Below are positions 35,701-44,910 of a DNA stretch of 64,000 nt, in pieces (within the stretch, counting starts at the first letter, position 1; every line of letters starts with the position of its first letter). A program made the position numbers and the translations under genes. The stretch comes from Aquimarina sp. ERC-38 (lineage in GTDB: Bacteria; Bacteroidota; Bacteroidia; Flavobacteriales; Flavobacteriaceae). The notes under the pieces were generated by a model. That model was not told the origin of the DNA and did no database searches. It worked only from the letters and a program-made list of their open reading frames with translations. The stretch lies in the NCBI RefSeq assembly GCF_026222555.1, contig NZ_CP098511.1:2771501-2835500 (forward strand). The letters are read 5' to 3'.

Positions 35701-36495
35701 TTAAAATTTCCTATAATCTTTTGGTAAGAACCCAGTATACAACTTAAAATTTCTTGTAAAATGACTTTGATCTGTAAATCCACAATAAAATGTTATCTCT
35801 GAAAGTGAAAGAGAAGTGTTTTTGATAAGATCAATGGCTTTTTCGATTTTTAATTTACGTTGATATTCTCCTAAGGTACATTGAAAGTATCTTCTAAAGT
35901 TTTTAGAAATCGTTACTGGATGGGCTCCTACAAGTTTTGAAATTTCTTCCAAAGACATAACTTGATCCCATTGACTGTGCAATAATTCTTTGAGTAATAC
36001 AACCCATTGTGGATTACTCAGGTATTTTTTTTGTGTTTGAAAAGCAAGGAGTTCAAGCAATACAATTTGAAAGTGTAAGTAATTTTCCGAATTTAAATGC
36101 AATAATTCTTTTTGTAATTTTAAAATCAATCCTTTAGCACTTACATTAGTTTCAATGGATTTTTTGATGTTTTGCTCCGTTAGATTATGTTTTTTTAGAA
36201 AGGAATGCTCTATTTCGATATTGAGACTTTTAGAGGTTGGCTCAGGAGATATCCAACGATGTAATTCTTCTGAATGGTAAAAAAAGATGCTGCCTTCCTT
36301 TTTACTATAGGTTGTTTGATGTCTAGTTTCGGCTTTTCCTCCTTCATATACAAAACAAATATGTAGATTTTCGTGATAATGCCAATTAGGGTTATTTTTA
36401 CGAATGGTATACAAGGTATTGGTAAAAATACTCCCATCTATTTGATGTTTATGAATTATTTCTCCAGTATACTCCCCTTTGTTCATTAAGGTCAT
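35701..36495 (-). CDS. AraC-family regulator with cupin sensor
   Basis: 264 residues: an AraC_binding cupin (NPNWHYHENLHICFVYEGG, SIFFYHSEELHRWIS) and a C-terminal HTH pair (MSLEEISKLVGAHPVTISKNFRRYFQCTLGEYQRKLKI, SLSLSEITFYCGFTDQSHFTRNFKLYTGFLPKDYRKF). It precedes the S41 peptidase on the same strand and probably senses a small molecule to control it. Unlike the two related AraC proteins outside the island, its sensor domain is of the standard cupin type. Confidence 0.9.
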   Translation of the reverse strand: MTLMNKGEYTGEIIHKHQIDGSIFTNTLYTIRKNNPNWHYHENLHICFVYEGGKAETRHQTTYSKKEGSIFFYHSEELHRWISPEPTSKSLNIEIEHSFLKKHNLTEQNIKKSIETNVSAKGLILKLQKELLHLNSENYLHFQIVLLELLAFQTQKKYLSNPQWVVLLKELLHSQWDQVMSLEEISKLVGAHPVTISKNFRRYFQCTLGEYQRKLKIEKAIDLIKNTSLSLSEITFYCGFTDQSHFTRNFKLYTGFLPKDYRKF

Positions 36496-36509
36496 TTCAA
36501 ATTATCTTT

Positions 36510-36701
36510 TTTAATGTTGTTTAACGTCTAGCTATGCGTAGTGTGGTATTGAAAATCACTGACTTTCAATCGAGCACTTAGCCAAAGTTTATGTTTTGTT
36601 TTTATCTTTTTCTAAAATACTAAGTTTAATACTTTGGCGGCAAACCAAATAGACAATGACCTTTCAGTTAAACCCAAACCCCGCATTATCGTATAGGTGT
36701 T
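36510..36701. other. Module-boundary spacer (recombination-site-like)
   Basis: Begins TTGTTTAACGTCTAGCTATG downstream of the module and ends CGTATAGGTGTTG at the IS. It resembles 39011-39195 in layout and wording (TAGCCAAAGTTT / AAGCCAAATTT, TTTGGCGGCAAACC / TTTGGCGACCTCG, AAACCCAAACC / AGCCTAAACCG), although the genes on either side differ. Such repeated boundary sequences are what cassette-type recombination sites look like. Confidence 0.5.
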
Positions 36702-38409
36702 GTGCTTGTTGCACAAGATAGTAAAAAGCTAACATTGGTTTAATATGTTTAGTTCTTTGATTTCTTATCTTGAAGTATGCAAGGCAAGAAAATATATCAG
36801 GAGAAGTTGTTCAATAGTTTCCAGCTTAGTGATCGTGTTGGCAAAGGTAATTTCTACCGCAGGCTCAAAGAGGCTTTGGACCTGGACTATTTATACAATC
36901 TTACTTCAAAGTTTTATGGTTCTAGCGGCCAAAAAAGTATTGATCCAGTTGTTTTCTTCAAACTCTGTTTGGTAGGTTATCTGGAGAATATCATAAGTGA
37001 CCGCAAGCTTATTGATCACTGCAGTATGCGACTGGATATTCTTTATTTCTTAGGGTATGATATTGATGAAGAACTTCCTTGGCATTCGACTATCTCGAGA
37101 ACACGCCAGTTATTTCCGGAGTCCATATTTGAAGAGGTTTTTACTAAAGTACTTGAATTATGTGTGGAAAAAGGTATGGTCAGTGGTCACACCCAAGCTA
37201 TTGACAGCGCCCCTGTAAAAGCCAATGCCTCCATGGATAGTTTAGAGCTTAAAGTCCCAAGCCAAGATCTGGATGCCCACCTGGCAGAAGTACGCCATAT
37301 CAGCAAAAGGGATAAACAAACCTTCAGAAAAGCAAAGCAGGATAAATCCAGTAAAGACCAAAGAATCATTACTGCTAATGAGAAAGAACTGCAAGGAATC
37401 ACTTCCAGGAACAAAAGATGGTCAAAAGATCAGGATCAGCGCCCGGGAGCTGGAAACAAAGGAAGTCGTTATACGAGCAATAAAACTCATTACAGCCCCA
37501 CAGATCCGGATGCAAGGATCAATGTTAAGCCAGGTAAGGCCAGAAAACTGAACTATTTAAGCCAACTCAGCGTAGATACAAACAACCACGTCATTACCGA
37601 TATAAAAGCTTACCATGCAGACGGCAAGGATAACCAGCAACTACCTGATATTGTAAAGCGCTTACAAAGGCGGTTATGGAAGCAAGGTATGATTTAGGAA
37701 AACTGTGTAGCTGATACCGGTTATAGTAGTGGAGAGAACTATGCATTTTTGGAAAGTCAAGGTATAAAAAGTTTTATACCGCCTCACGGCACCTATAAGG
37801 GTGGTCCGGATGGTTTTCAGTATATAGAAACAGAAGATCATTATCTGTGTCCCAAAGGAAACGTAATCCCATTTACCAAAGAGTTTTTAGATCATAGAAC
37901 TAAAACCAGAAAGAAGGAATACAGGGCCAGTAAAAAGATATGTGCTGGTTGTCCACTGCGCAAAGAATGCCTAAAGAGCAGTCAGGAGAAACGAATAACG
38001 GTTACTTATTACCGGGCGGAATATGAGCGTAACATAGCTAGAGTAAACAGTAAACAGGGACGCTATATGAAAGCCAAACGGCAGAGTACTGTGGAGCCGG
38101 TATTTGGGACTCTTACCCAATTTATGGGGCTTCGAAAAATAAATACCATTAGCATTGGACAGGCTAACAAAGTAATGCACTTGGCGACTATTGCTTATAA
38201 CTTGAAGAAATACCTAAAATTCACCAAGAAAAACCCAATAAGTAAAGTGGGAGTCTGTTTAGCCCATAATTTTTCGATTAAAATGCTCTTTAAGACAGGA
38301 AATGTAGTTGTATTAAGGTAGTTGTAAATATATGCTTTTAGAAAATCAGGGCGTAAACTCGAAATTATTGATTATCTAGTGATTTTTTAAGGGCTTGTGC
38401 AACGGTTAC
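36702..38409 (+). mobile_element. IS1182-like element, copy 1 (inactive)
   Basis: Inverted ends GTGCTTGTTGCACAAG (36702) and CTTGTGCAACGGTTAC (38394-38409). About 95% identical by eye to the intact copy at 39196. Its transposase has a nonsense codon. The right end lies 4 bases before a GTT that starts the next module. Confidence 0.88.
36777..38321 (+). pseudogene. IS1182-family transposase with a TAG nonsense codon
   Basis: Same protein as the intact copy at 39271 (MQGKKIYQEKLFNSFQLSDR...), including the Asp segment QAIDSAPVKANASMDSL and the C-terminal Cys-rich ICAGCPLRKECL. The codon at 37695-37697 is TAG where the second copy has TGG (MI-stop-ENC versus MIWENC), so it is truncated at residue 306 before the last catalytic region. 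The tail also differs after FTKKNPIS...NFSIKMLF. Confidence 0.92.
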
Positions 38410-38437
38410 TAGTGTTGTGCGTTCGTACTTTTTTCAA

Positions 38438-38977
38438 TTAATGACTTGAACGTTGTACTAAAACTGTTTTTTTGTCAGACAGAAAAGCAACGTAATAAAA
38501 TTTATCTTCGTTTTCTTTCGAAAATTCACGTTCGATTTTCAATCCGTTCATCTTGAGTTTTGCATTGTCCATTTCTTTACAACCAATAGTTAGCCCATTT
38601 TCAGTCAATCCATTTTCAGTCAAATCCGATTGTAATTTTTTATAAAATTCAGTTCCGATTTCAATTATCGAAACAGATGTATAATCTCCGTGTATGTCTG
38701 GATAACCAGCAGTTTTATATTCAAATTCAGAGTTTTTTTGTAATTCAATTCCGGTTACTTCTTTAAAATCCTCTTTATAAAATTCCGCTGAGGGATAAAA
38801 AGCATCGTAAACAAAATATCCGACTATGAAGATTGGAAGGAAAACGAGAATTCTCCATTTAGAATTAATTCCTTTTTTTCTTAAAATTCTGTAAATCCAA
38901 AAAGTGAGTAAAATAGGAATTCCAATAATTAATATTGGTACTAAAATTAGAAGTAAAAAGAAGAGAAATTCGTCCAT
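38438..38977 (-). CDS. Membrane protein of an island module, function unknown
   Basis: 179 residues. Two hydrophobic segments (FFLLLILVPILIIGIPILLTFWIY and WRILVFLPIFIVGYFVYDAF) are followed by a soluble domain that contains a tandem LTENGLTENGL repeat and ends ...KTVLVQRSSH. No family recognised. The gene occupies its own module: GTTGTGCG at 38414-38421 on one side and its exact complement CGCACAAC at 39011-39018 on the other, with an IS1182-like element outside each edge. Confidence 0.75.
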   Translation of the reverse strand: MDEFLFFLLLILVPILIIGIPILLTFWIYRILRKKGINSKWRILVFLPIFIVGYFVYDAFYPSAEFYKEDFKEVTGIELQKNSEFEYKTAGYPDIHGDYTSVSIIEIGTEFYKKLQSDLTENGLTENGLTIGCKEMDNAKLKMNGLKIEREFSKENEDKFYYVAFLSDKKTVLVQRSSH

Positions 38978-39010
38978 TTATTTATTCAATGTAAAGATTG
39001 GCAGGTATGA

Positions 39011-39195
39011 CGCACAACGGTTAGTATAAGAAACGTAGGGCAATAAATAAGCACTACATTTCGGTTTATAACTAAGCCAAATTTACATATTTTGCTTTAA
39101 TTTTTCTCTAAATGCTAAATTGAAAATTTGGCGACCTCGTAAAGAAGCACAGACCTTTAAATTTAGCCTAAACCGCCCTCTGTTTTTTATACCTT
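39011..39195. other. Module-boundary spacer (recombination-site-like)
   Basis: Starts CGCACAACGGTTAGTATAAG after the membrane-protein gene and ends TTTTTATACCTT at the IS. Resembles 36510-36701. No coding sequence. Confidence 0.5.
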
Positions 39196-40916
39196 GTGCT
39201 TGTTGCACAAGATAGTAAAAAGCTAACATTGGGTTAATATGTTTAGTTCTTTGATTTCTTATCTTGAAGTATGCAAGGCAAGAAGATATATCAGGAGAAG
39301 TTGTTCAATAGTTTCCAGCTTAGTGACCGTGTTGGCAAAGGTAATTTCTACCGCAGGCTTAAAGAGGCTTTGGACCTGGACTATTTATACAATCTTACTT
39401 CAAAGTTTTATGGTTCTAGCGGTCAAAAAAGTATTGATCCAGTGGTTTTCTTCAAACTCTGTTTGGTAGGTTATCTGGAGAATATCATAAGTGACCGCAA
39501 GCTTATTGAACACTGTAGTATGCGACTGGATATTCTTTATTTTTTAGGGTATGATATTGATGAAGAACTTCCTTGGCATTCGACTATCTCGAGAACACGT
39601 CAGTTATTTCCGGAGTCCATATTTGAAGAGGTCTTTACAAAAGTACTTGAGTTGTGTATGGAAAAAGGTATGGTCAGTGGTCACACCCAAGCTATTGACA
39701 GCGCCCCTGTTAAAGCCAATGCATCCATGGATAGTTTAGAGCTTAAAGTCCCAAGTCAAGATCTGGATGCCCACCTGGCAGAAGTACGCCATATCAGTAA
39801 AAGAGATAAACAAACCTTCAGAAAAGCCAAGCAGGATAAATCCAGTAAAGACCAAAGAATCATTACTGCTAATGAGAAAGAACTGCAAGGAATCACTTCC
39901 AGGAACAAAAGATGGTCAAAAGATCAGGATCAGCGCCCGGGAGCTGGAAACAAAGGAAGTCGTTATACGAGTAATAAAACTCATTACAGTCCCACAGATC
40001 CGGATGCAAGGATCAGTGTTAAGCCAGGTAAGGCCAGAAAACTGAACTATTTAAGCCAACTCAGTGTAGATACAAACAACCACGTCATTACCGATATAAA
40101 AGCTTACCATGCAGACGGCAAGGATAACCAGCAACTACCTGATATTGTAAAGCGCTTACAAAGGCGGTTATGGAAGCAAGGTATGATTTGGGAAAATTGT
40201 GTAGCTGATACCGGTTATAGTAGTGGAGAGAACTATGCATTTCTGGAAAGTCAAGGTATAAAAAGTTTTATATCGCCTCACGGCACCTATAAGGGTGGTC
40301 CGGATGGTTTTCAGTATATAGAAACAGAAGATCATTATCTGTGTCCCAAAGGAAACGTAATCCCATTTACCAAAGAGTTTTTGGATTATAGAACCAAAAC
40401 AAGAAAGAAGGAATACAGGGCCAGTAAAAAGATATGTACCGGTTGTCCACTGCGCAAAGAATGCCTAAAGAGCAGTCAGGAAAAACGAATAACGGTTACT
40501 TATTACCGGGCGGAATATGAGCGTAACATAGCTAGAGTAAACAGTAAACAGGGACGCTATATGAAAGCCAAACGGCAGAGTACTGTGGAGCCGGTATTTG
40601 GGACTCTTACCCAATTTATGGGACTACGAAAAATAAATACTATTGGGATCCAGCAAGCAAACAAGATTATGCACATGGCTGCCATTGCTTATAACTTGAA
40701 GAAATACCTAAAATTCACCAAGAAAAACCCAATAAGTAAAGTGGGAGTCTGTTTAGCCCATAATTTTTCGATTAAAATGCCTTTTAAGGCATAAAATAAG
40801 CAATTTAGCGCTAGTTGTGTTAAGGTAGTTATGAATATATCCCTCTAGAAAATTAGGGCTTAAACTCAAGATTATTGATTATCCTTTGACTTTTTAGGGG
40901 CTTGTGCAACGGTTAC
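39196..40916 (+). mobile_element. IS1182-like element, copy 2 (intact)
   Basis: Inverted ends GTGCTTGTTGCACAAG (39196) and CTTGTGCAACGGTTAC (40901-40916) around a full transposase gene. As with the other two elements of this family, the right end is 4 bases before a GTT (40921) opening the next module. Confidence 0.9.
39271..40794 (+). CDS. IS1182-family transposase, intact
   Basis: 507 residues, DUF772-type N-terminus (SIDPVVFFKLCLVGYLENIISDRKLIEHC, ELPWHSTISRTRQLFP), first acidic residue region QAIDSAPVKANA, VADTGYSSGENYAFLE, and the zinc-ribbon-like CxxCxxxxxC (ICTGCPLRKECL) before VEPVFGTLTQFMGLRKI. Full length with Trp at the position where copy 1 has a stop, so this is the likely active source in the window. 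Confidence 0.93.
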   Translation: MQGKKIYQEKLFNSFQLSDRVGKGNFYRRLKEALDLDYLYNLTSKFYGSSGQKSIDPVVFFKLCLVGYLENIISDRKLIEHCSMRLDILYFLGYDIDEELPWHSTISRTRQLFPESIFEEVFTKVLELCMEKGMVSGHTQAIDSAPVKANASMDSLELKVPSQDLDAHLAEVRHISKRDKQTFRKAKQDKSSKDQRIITANEKELQGITSRNKRWSKDQDQRPGAGNKGSRYTSNKTHYSPTDPDARISVKPGKARKLNYLSQLSVDTNNHVITDIKAYHADGKDNQQLPDIVKRLQRRLWKQGMIWENCVADTGYSSGENYAFLESQGIKSFISPHGTYKGGPDGFQYIETEDHYLCPKGNVIPFTKEFLDYRTKTRKKEYRASKKICTGCPLRKECLKSSQEKRITVTYYRAEYERNIARVNSKQGRYMKAKRQSTVEPVFGTLTQFMGLRKINTIGIQQANKIMHMAAIAYNLKKYLKFTKKNPISKVGVCLAHNFSIKMPFKA

Positions 40917-40946
40917 CGATGTTGGCAACAGTATTTTTGGCAATTA

Positions 40947-42134
40947 TCAATTTTCAGACTTCTCTCTACCTTCTTTACACTTCACTAATTTTTTTATAGC
41001 ATTTTTGTTTTCGGGATTCAATGCTAAAGATTTGGCATAGTTTTTTATAGAATTGTTCCAATCTTTATTTTCGAGATAAGCCTCTCCCAAACTATCATAA
41101 AGGTCATAATCGTTTGGCATTACACTAATCCCATATTGAAAAACTTTTATTGCCGTCTCTGGATTCTTTTTTTCCTCTAACCATTCGTATCCAAGTACAT
41201 TAATAGTTTCATTAAATTCCATTTTTTTTAATTCTTCCTCAGAATATGCCTCTGGATTCAATTGTTCTTGTAAAAATAAAACTGGGTTGTTGATATTATT
41301 GTATTTATTATAAAATTTACTTCCTAACGACTCTTTAGGAAATAGGTGAACCATCATAGTTTTATGATTTCCCCTTTTTAATTCTTTCTTTAGGTCTACT
41401 TCCACATATTCAGTAAAATCTCCATATAAATAAACCCTAATTTTCAAAGAGGTTAAATCATAAACTGTAGAAAACTGGGTCGAAAATAAATCAGGACTTT
41501 CTTGATTCAAACTTTTCATAACACTACTACAGTAGTCTAAAGTAGCTTTTCCTTTTGTGTTATTAAGAAATTCTTGTCCTACCTGAAACCAAGGAAGAGT
41601 AACTTCTTCAAGAGACTCTATTTGAGAATAATAAAAATTAGAAAAAGATTTTTCTGATTCTTCGCCAGTAGTTAATAGGTCGCCTTCAACAATTAGATAC
41701 GTTCCTGATTTATCAACGAATACAAGCATACTACTTGAAAGGGAACTTAAATTAATTGTATCTAAATATGTTTTAACTTCCTCTACTGTGGACATAGTTT
41801 GCATAATATTCCTAATAGCCTTGCCAATAGCTAATTTTGTTTTTCCTTCTGTATTTACGACTGGTAATTCTGGTTCTGCAAAACCATCGAAAACTAAACC
41901 TGCCTCATTTATAGCTCCTTGAGCGAAATTATTTAAAAGTCCCATATACATTACTCCGAAATCTTTATCTCCAGCAACTTCAAACCAAAATTGATTATTT
42001 GGGCTCAAAAAATCTTCATTATTTCCAACAAAGGTTCTGCCGTTTTTGGTGATTTTATACATACTACAAGCACTTGCTATTACTGGATTAAGTAATAGAG
42101 TTACTACTAAAAAACTTACTAATTTATATTTCAT
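40947..42134 (-). CDS. Ntn-hydrolase (C45/choloylglycine-hydrolase-like) with C-terminal TPRs
   Basis: 395 residues. A signal peptide (KLVSFLVVTLLLNPVIASA) is followed directly by CSMYKITKNGRTFVGNNEDF; the Cys exposed by cleavage after ASA is the expected N-terminal nucleophile of linear amide C-N hydrolases, with the NNED asparagine/aspartate pattern. The hydrolase part runs to about 300, then TPR helices (NPETAIKVFQYGISVMPNDYDLYDSLGEAYLENKDWNNSIKNYAKSL as two units). Such enzymes cleave acyl amides (bile salts, penicillin V, N-acyl amino acids); substrate unknown. The module is bounded by GTTGGCAACA (40921) and its exact complement TGTTGCCAAC (42196). Confidence 0.85.
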   Translation of the reverse strand: MKYKLVSFLVVTLLLNPVIASACSMYKITKNGRTFVGNNEDFLSPNNQFWFEVAGDKDFGVMYMGLLNNFAQGAINEAGLVFDGFAEPELPVVNTEGKTKLAIGKAIRNIMQTMSTVEEVKTYLDTINLSSLSSSMLVFVDKSGTYLIVEGDLLTTGEESEKSFSNFYYSQIESLEEVTLPWFQVGQEFLNNTKGKATLDYCSSVMKSLNQESPDLFSTQFSTVYDLTSLKIRVYLYGDFTEYVEVDLKKELKRGNHKTMMVHLFPKESLGSKFYNKYNNINNPVLFLQEQLNPEAYSEEELKKMEFNETINVLGYEWLEEKKNPETAIKVFQYGISVMPNDYDLYDSLGEAYLENKDWNNSIKNYAKSLALNPENKNAIKKLVKCKEGREKSEN

Positions 42135-42250
42135 CTGTCTATTTTATCTTAATTAAAGACTTTCTGTTTTCATTATTGTTACAGTTTTGTCATATTGTTG
42201 CCAACAACAATATGAAAGACATATATCCTTTATACTACATGTATGTTTAT

Positions 42251-43161
42251 TTACAAATCTAATGGATTTTTAATTAGCTTAAAATTATTCACAGCTACTC
42301 GCATATATATTTCCGTTGTTTTTGTGCTATTATGCCCTAGTAACGTTTGAATATATCTTAGATCTGTTCCGTTCTCTAACAAGTGAGCAGCGAACGAATG
42401 TCTAAGCATATGTGGGGTTTTTTTTCTTAGGATACCAGACTTAACGCTAGCTCTTCTAACAATTTTTGCCACACTTTCTGCTGAGTATTTACCACCTAGC
42501 GATCCTTCAAATAAATACTTTTTAGATTCTCATTGTTTATAATAGATTCTTAGGTCTTTTAGTATAGTTTGAGATAGCAGCGAATATCGATCTTTATTAT
42601 TCTTTGCATTTCTAATAAAAATCAACATTCGTTTACCGTCAATATCAGTTAACCGTAGGTTTAATAGTTCGCTTCTACGTAAACCCGATGAATACAACAA
42701 ACCTATGATGCAACGATGTTTTACGTTATTAGTATGTTCAAGCATAAAGATAGTTTCTTCTTTTGATATTACTTTGGGGAGTTGTTGTTGTTTTCTCGGT
42801 CTTTCAATGCTATAAAAACGATTAGGCATACTCATTACTACCTCATAATAAACTTTATACTATTGATAGCCTGATTGATATAACTATTGGACTTTCTTTG
42901 ACCAATGAGATGCTGTAAATAGCTTCGGATCTCCTCTTCTGATAAGGTAATGATACCCCTATTATAAAAGTGATTGATGAATTTTTCAAAGTGCAAGATG
43001 TAAGTTTTACAGGTATTCAAAGCACATCGTTTAAGTTCTAATATTCTAAGGTATTCCTCCGGAACATACTTGTAAGAAGTTGTTTTACTTCGGTTTCGAT
43101 ACCAGTTGATATCCACAGGCCTGTTATCACGTATAGGCTTTTCTTTAAAAAAGAATTCCAT
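42251..43161 (-). pseudogene. Tyrosine recombinase (integrase) with a frameshift and a nonsense codon
   Basis: Read from ATG 43161: SAM-like N-terminal domain (YLRILELKRCALNTCKTYILHFEKF), catalytic core Arg in SSGLRRSELLNLR, then [25 protein letters not shown]. All Arg/His/Arg/His/Tyr residues exist, but in three pieces. Near 42845 a T-run is one base short; adding one T restores KFYYEVVMSMPNRFY across the break. At 42530-42532 a TGA stands in frame between YYKQ and [10 protein letters not shown] whole protein would be about 300 residues, XerC/phage-type; it lacks the extra patch typical of integron IntI. It lies near the right end of the island and is its presumed integrase. Confidence 0.88.
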
Positions 43162-43267
43162 TGACCCATGCTACTCCTCTAAACTTCTCAAATATACTGT
43201 TTAGATTTTCTTTGTTATTTACAACATATACTATTGAAAACTCTTAAAAGCTTACAATAAATTAGGA

Positions 43268-43453
43268 CTCTCCACCATACGCAAAGAAAAATTATTTGTT
43301 GAAGGTTTTGCTTCTAATTATTTTACATATTACTGGAAAAACAAAAAGAGACAAGTGTATCTTTTTTGTTATGAATACGGGTTTTAGGATTTAAAAGAAA
43401 ACCAAGAAGAGAAATACCTTTTAGTAAACTGGCAAGATTACATGAATAGATAA
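43268..43453 (+). pseudogene. Short gene remnant with one in-frame stop
   Basis: A plus-strand frame reads LSTIRKEKLFVEGFASNYF, continues to CYEYGF, meets TAG, then goes on in the same frame as DLKENQEEKYLLVNWQDYM to a stop at 43453. The composition looks coding but I recognise no family and no start codon is visible. It lies between the integrase and the IS66 fragment. Confidence 0.35.
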
Positions 43454-43505
43454 TTAAGAACATTGACTTGAGGTATCTTATAATGGTCAGAAACAACTCG
43501 TGTAA

Positions 43506-43829
43506 TCAATTTGCTTCATATTTTTGTATACTTTTTAATATATCTTTAAGCCAACTATAGAGATCTATATTGTTCATTTTTAAACTGGCAAACAAAGAAT
43601 ATAGTATTGCTGCTTTTTGAGCAGTTCTATAAGAACCAGAAAACAGATAATTTTTTAGACCTAAAACCAATGGTCTAATTGTGTTTTCTACCAATTTATT
43701 ATCAATCTCATAATATCCATCAACGATATATCTTTTCAATTTATCCCATAATTTTAATGAGTATTTAAAAGCTTTTCCGATAACACTCTTGGAAAGTACT
43801 TCAAGAACTTGTGCTTTAAACCATTATTA
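43506..43829 (-). pseudogene. IS66-family transposase C-terminal fragment
   Basis: The open frame from about 43829 reads WFKAQVLEVLSKSVIGKAF, ...LKLWDKLKRYIVDGYYEIDN, KLVENTIRPLVLGLKNYLF and SYRTAQKAAILYSLFASLK, ending KYEAN. This is the conserved C-terminus of IS66 TnpC (EIDNNxxENxIRP...GRKNxLFxGS). The remainder of the ~500-residue protein and the accessory genes are absent. Confidence 0.85.
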
Positions 43830-43851
43830 GAATACTAAAAATTCTTCTTAA

Positions 43852-43877
43852 ACTGTACTCCGGGTTTGGAGTACAGT
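43852..43877. repeat. Perfect inverted repeat ACTGTACTCC / GGAGTACAGT
   Basis: Two perfect 10-bp arms around GGGTTT, followed by a third partial copy (GAAGTACAGTTTTG). The same GGAGTACAGTTT string opens the 330-bp direct repeats at 31038 and 44086, so it belongs to that repeat's end structure. Confidence 0.75.
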
Positions 43878-43973
43878 TTTGAAGTACAGTTTTGCTATAA
43901 AATGAAAGGTTTTGCAATTATCGTAATTGTATAAGTATTTGGTTCACAGTACTATTTAACTATATTCAATCCT

Positions 43974-44049
43974 ATTCATAACCCGGAGGTCGGGGGATCG
44001 TGCCCCCCTCTCGCTACGGATAACCACGTCATTATGAGGTGGTTATTTT
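43974..44049 (+). repeat. tRNA-Met 3' fragment (island right boundary) with terminator
   Basis: Identical to 30461-30510 for 50 bases (anticodon loop to just past the acceptor strand) and followed by a different terminator, stem ATAACCAC / GTGGTTAT (44020-44046). No 5' half, so it is not a functional tRNA. Confidence 0.92.
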
Positions 44050-44084
44050 CATTTATAAAGGTTTTACTTTTATAAAACAGAGTA

Positions 44085-44400
44085 CAGTTTTGGAGTACAG
44101 TTTAGCTACGTTTTTATTTTTATTAGTTGGCAATCAGTTCTCTATTTTAATATACTAGCCCTCGTTTGAATTATTAAAATGAATTTATTCGATTTCCTAT
44201 TTATATCTGCGATTATTTTAAATAACTATTTGTTGATTCTAGAATAGCCAACAGTTCTAATCAAGGGAAGCTTACACTAGCTGCTACTTGTCTAACCGTA
44301 GGCAGGATAATTCAATTTTTCTCCGCTAAGATATTTTATATCTTGCTCCGCAAAAACACGCCGTAGTTGCCCGTGCATTAGGCACAAGGCAATAAATTTC
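44085..44400 (+). repeat. Right copy of the ~330-bp direct repeat
   Basis: Partner of 31020-31350, about 13.06 kb away. It ends with a repeat family 3 segment (AAGATATTTTATATCTTGCTC, CACGCCGTAGTTGCCCGTGC) just before the PIN gene. Confidence 0.8.
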
Positions 44401-44443
44401 TCGACAAAAATCAACATCTCGCTGAAAATCGTAAATTTATAGA

Positions 44444-44910
44444 ATGAAAAAACAGCGGATTTTTATTTAGACACCTCAGTTTTCGGTGGCTACTATGATA
44501 TCGAATTTAGTGAATTTACAAAACCCTTGTTCGAGCGAATAAAAAATGGCGAATTTACCGTTTTACTTTCCGCAGTTTTACAGCAAGAACTTAAACCTGC
44601 ACCCGAAAGAATAGTCAAATTGATTACGGATTTGAAGAGTGAGTATATCGAATTCCTTGATGAGGATGAGGATGCGGTTGAATTAGCGACTGAATACATT
44701 ACAGAAAAAGTGGTTGGACAAACCAGTTTTGCGGATTGTCTGCATATTGCGCTCGCCACAATAAATCAAGCAGACCTACTAGTAAGTTGGAATTTTAAGC
44801 ATATCGTAAATGTGGAGCGAATACGTGGCTATAATTCTGTAAACATAAAAAAAGGATATAAACAATTGGATATTCGCTCACCAAGAGAACTGATGAAATA
44901 TGAGAACTAA
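44444..44910 (+). pseudogene. PIN-domain (VapC-like) toxin with a frameshift near its start
   Basis: From ATG 44444 the first codons read MKKQRIFI then stop, while the PIN protein continues in another frame: LDTSVFGGYYDIEF, TVLLSAVLQQELKPAPERI, GQTSFADCLHIALATINQADLLVSWNFKHIVN and RSPRELMKYEN. A T5 run where a T3 run would give MKKQRIYLDTSVFGG explains the shift. PIN acidic residues are present (Asp in LDTS, Glu in QQEL, Asp in FADCLH). A shorter product could start at ATG 44527 but would lose the first Asp. VapC toxins are RNases held by a partner antitoxin; the small gene at 44900 overlaps its 3' end. Confidence 0.78.

Larger units (their letters stand above)
30461..44023. mobile_element. 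Genomic island integrated at tRNA-Met
   Basis: The 50 bases from the anticodon loop to just past the tRNA (30461-30510) recur identically at 43974-44023 as a direct repeat, the expected attL/attR of integration into a tRNA gene. Between them (13.5 kb) are a decayed tyrosine recombinase (42251-43161), several insertion sequences and single-gene modules absent from the ordinary flanks. Because the recombinase carries two lesions the island is probably immobile now. A longer copy of the left flank (~330 bp) is also repeated to the right of the boundary, so the origin may involve more than one recombination. Confidence 0.75.
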
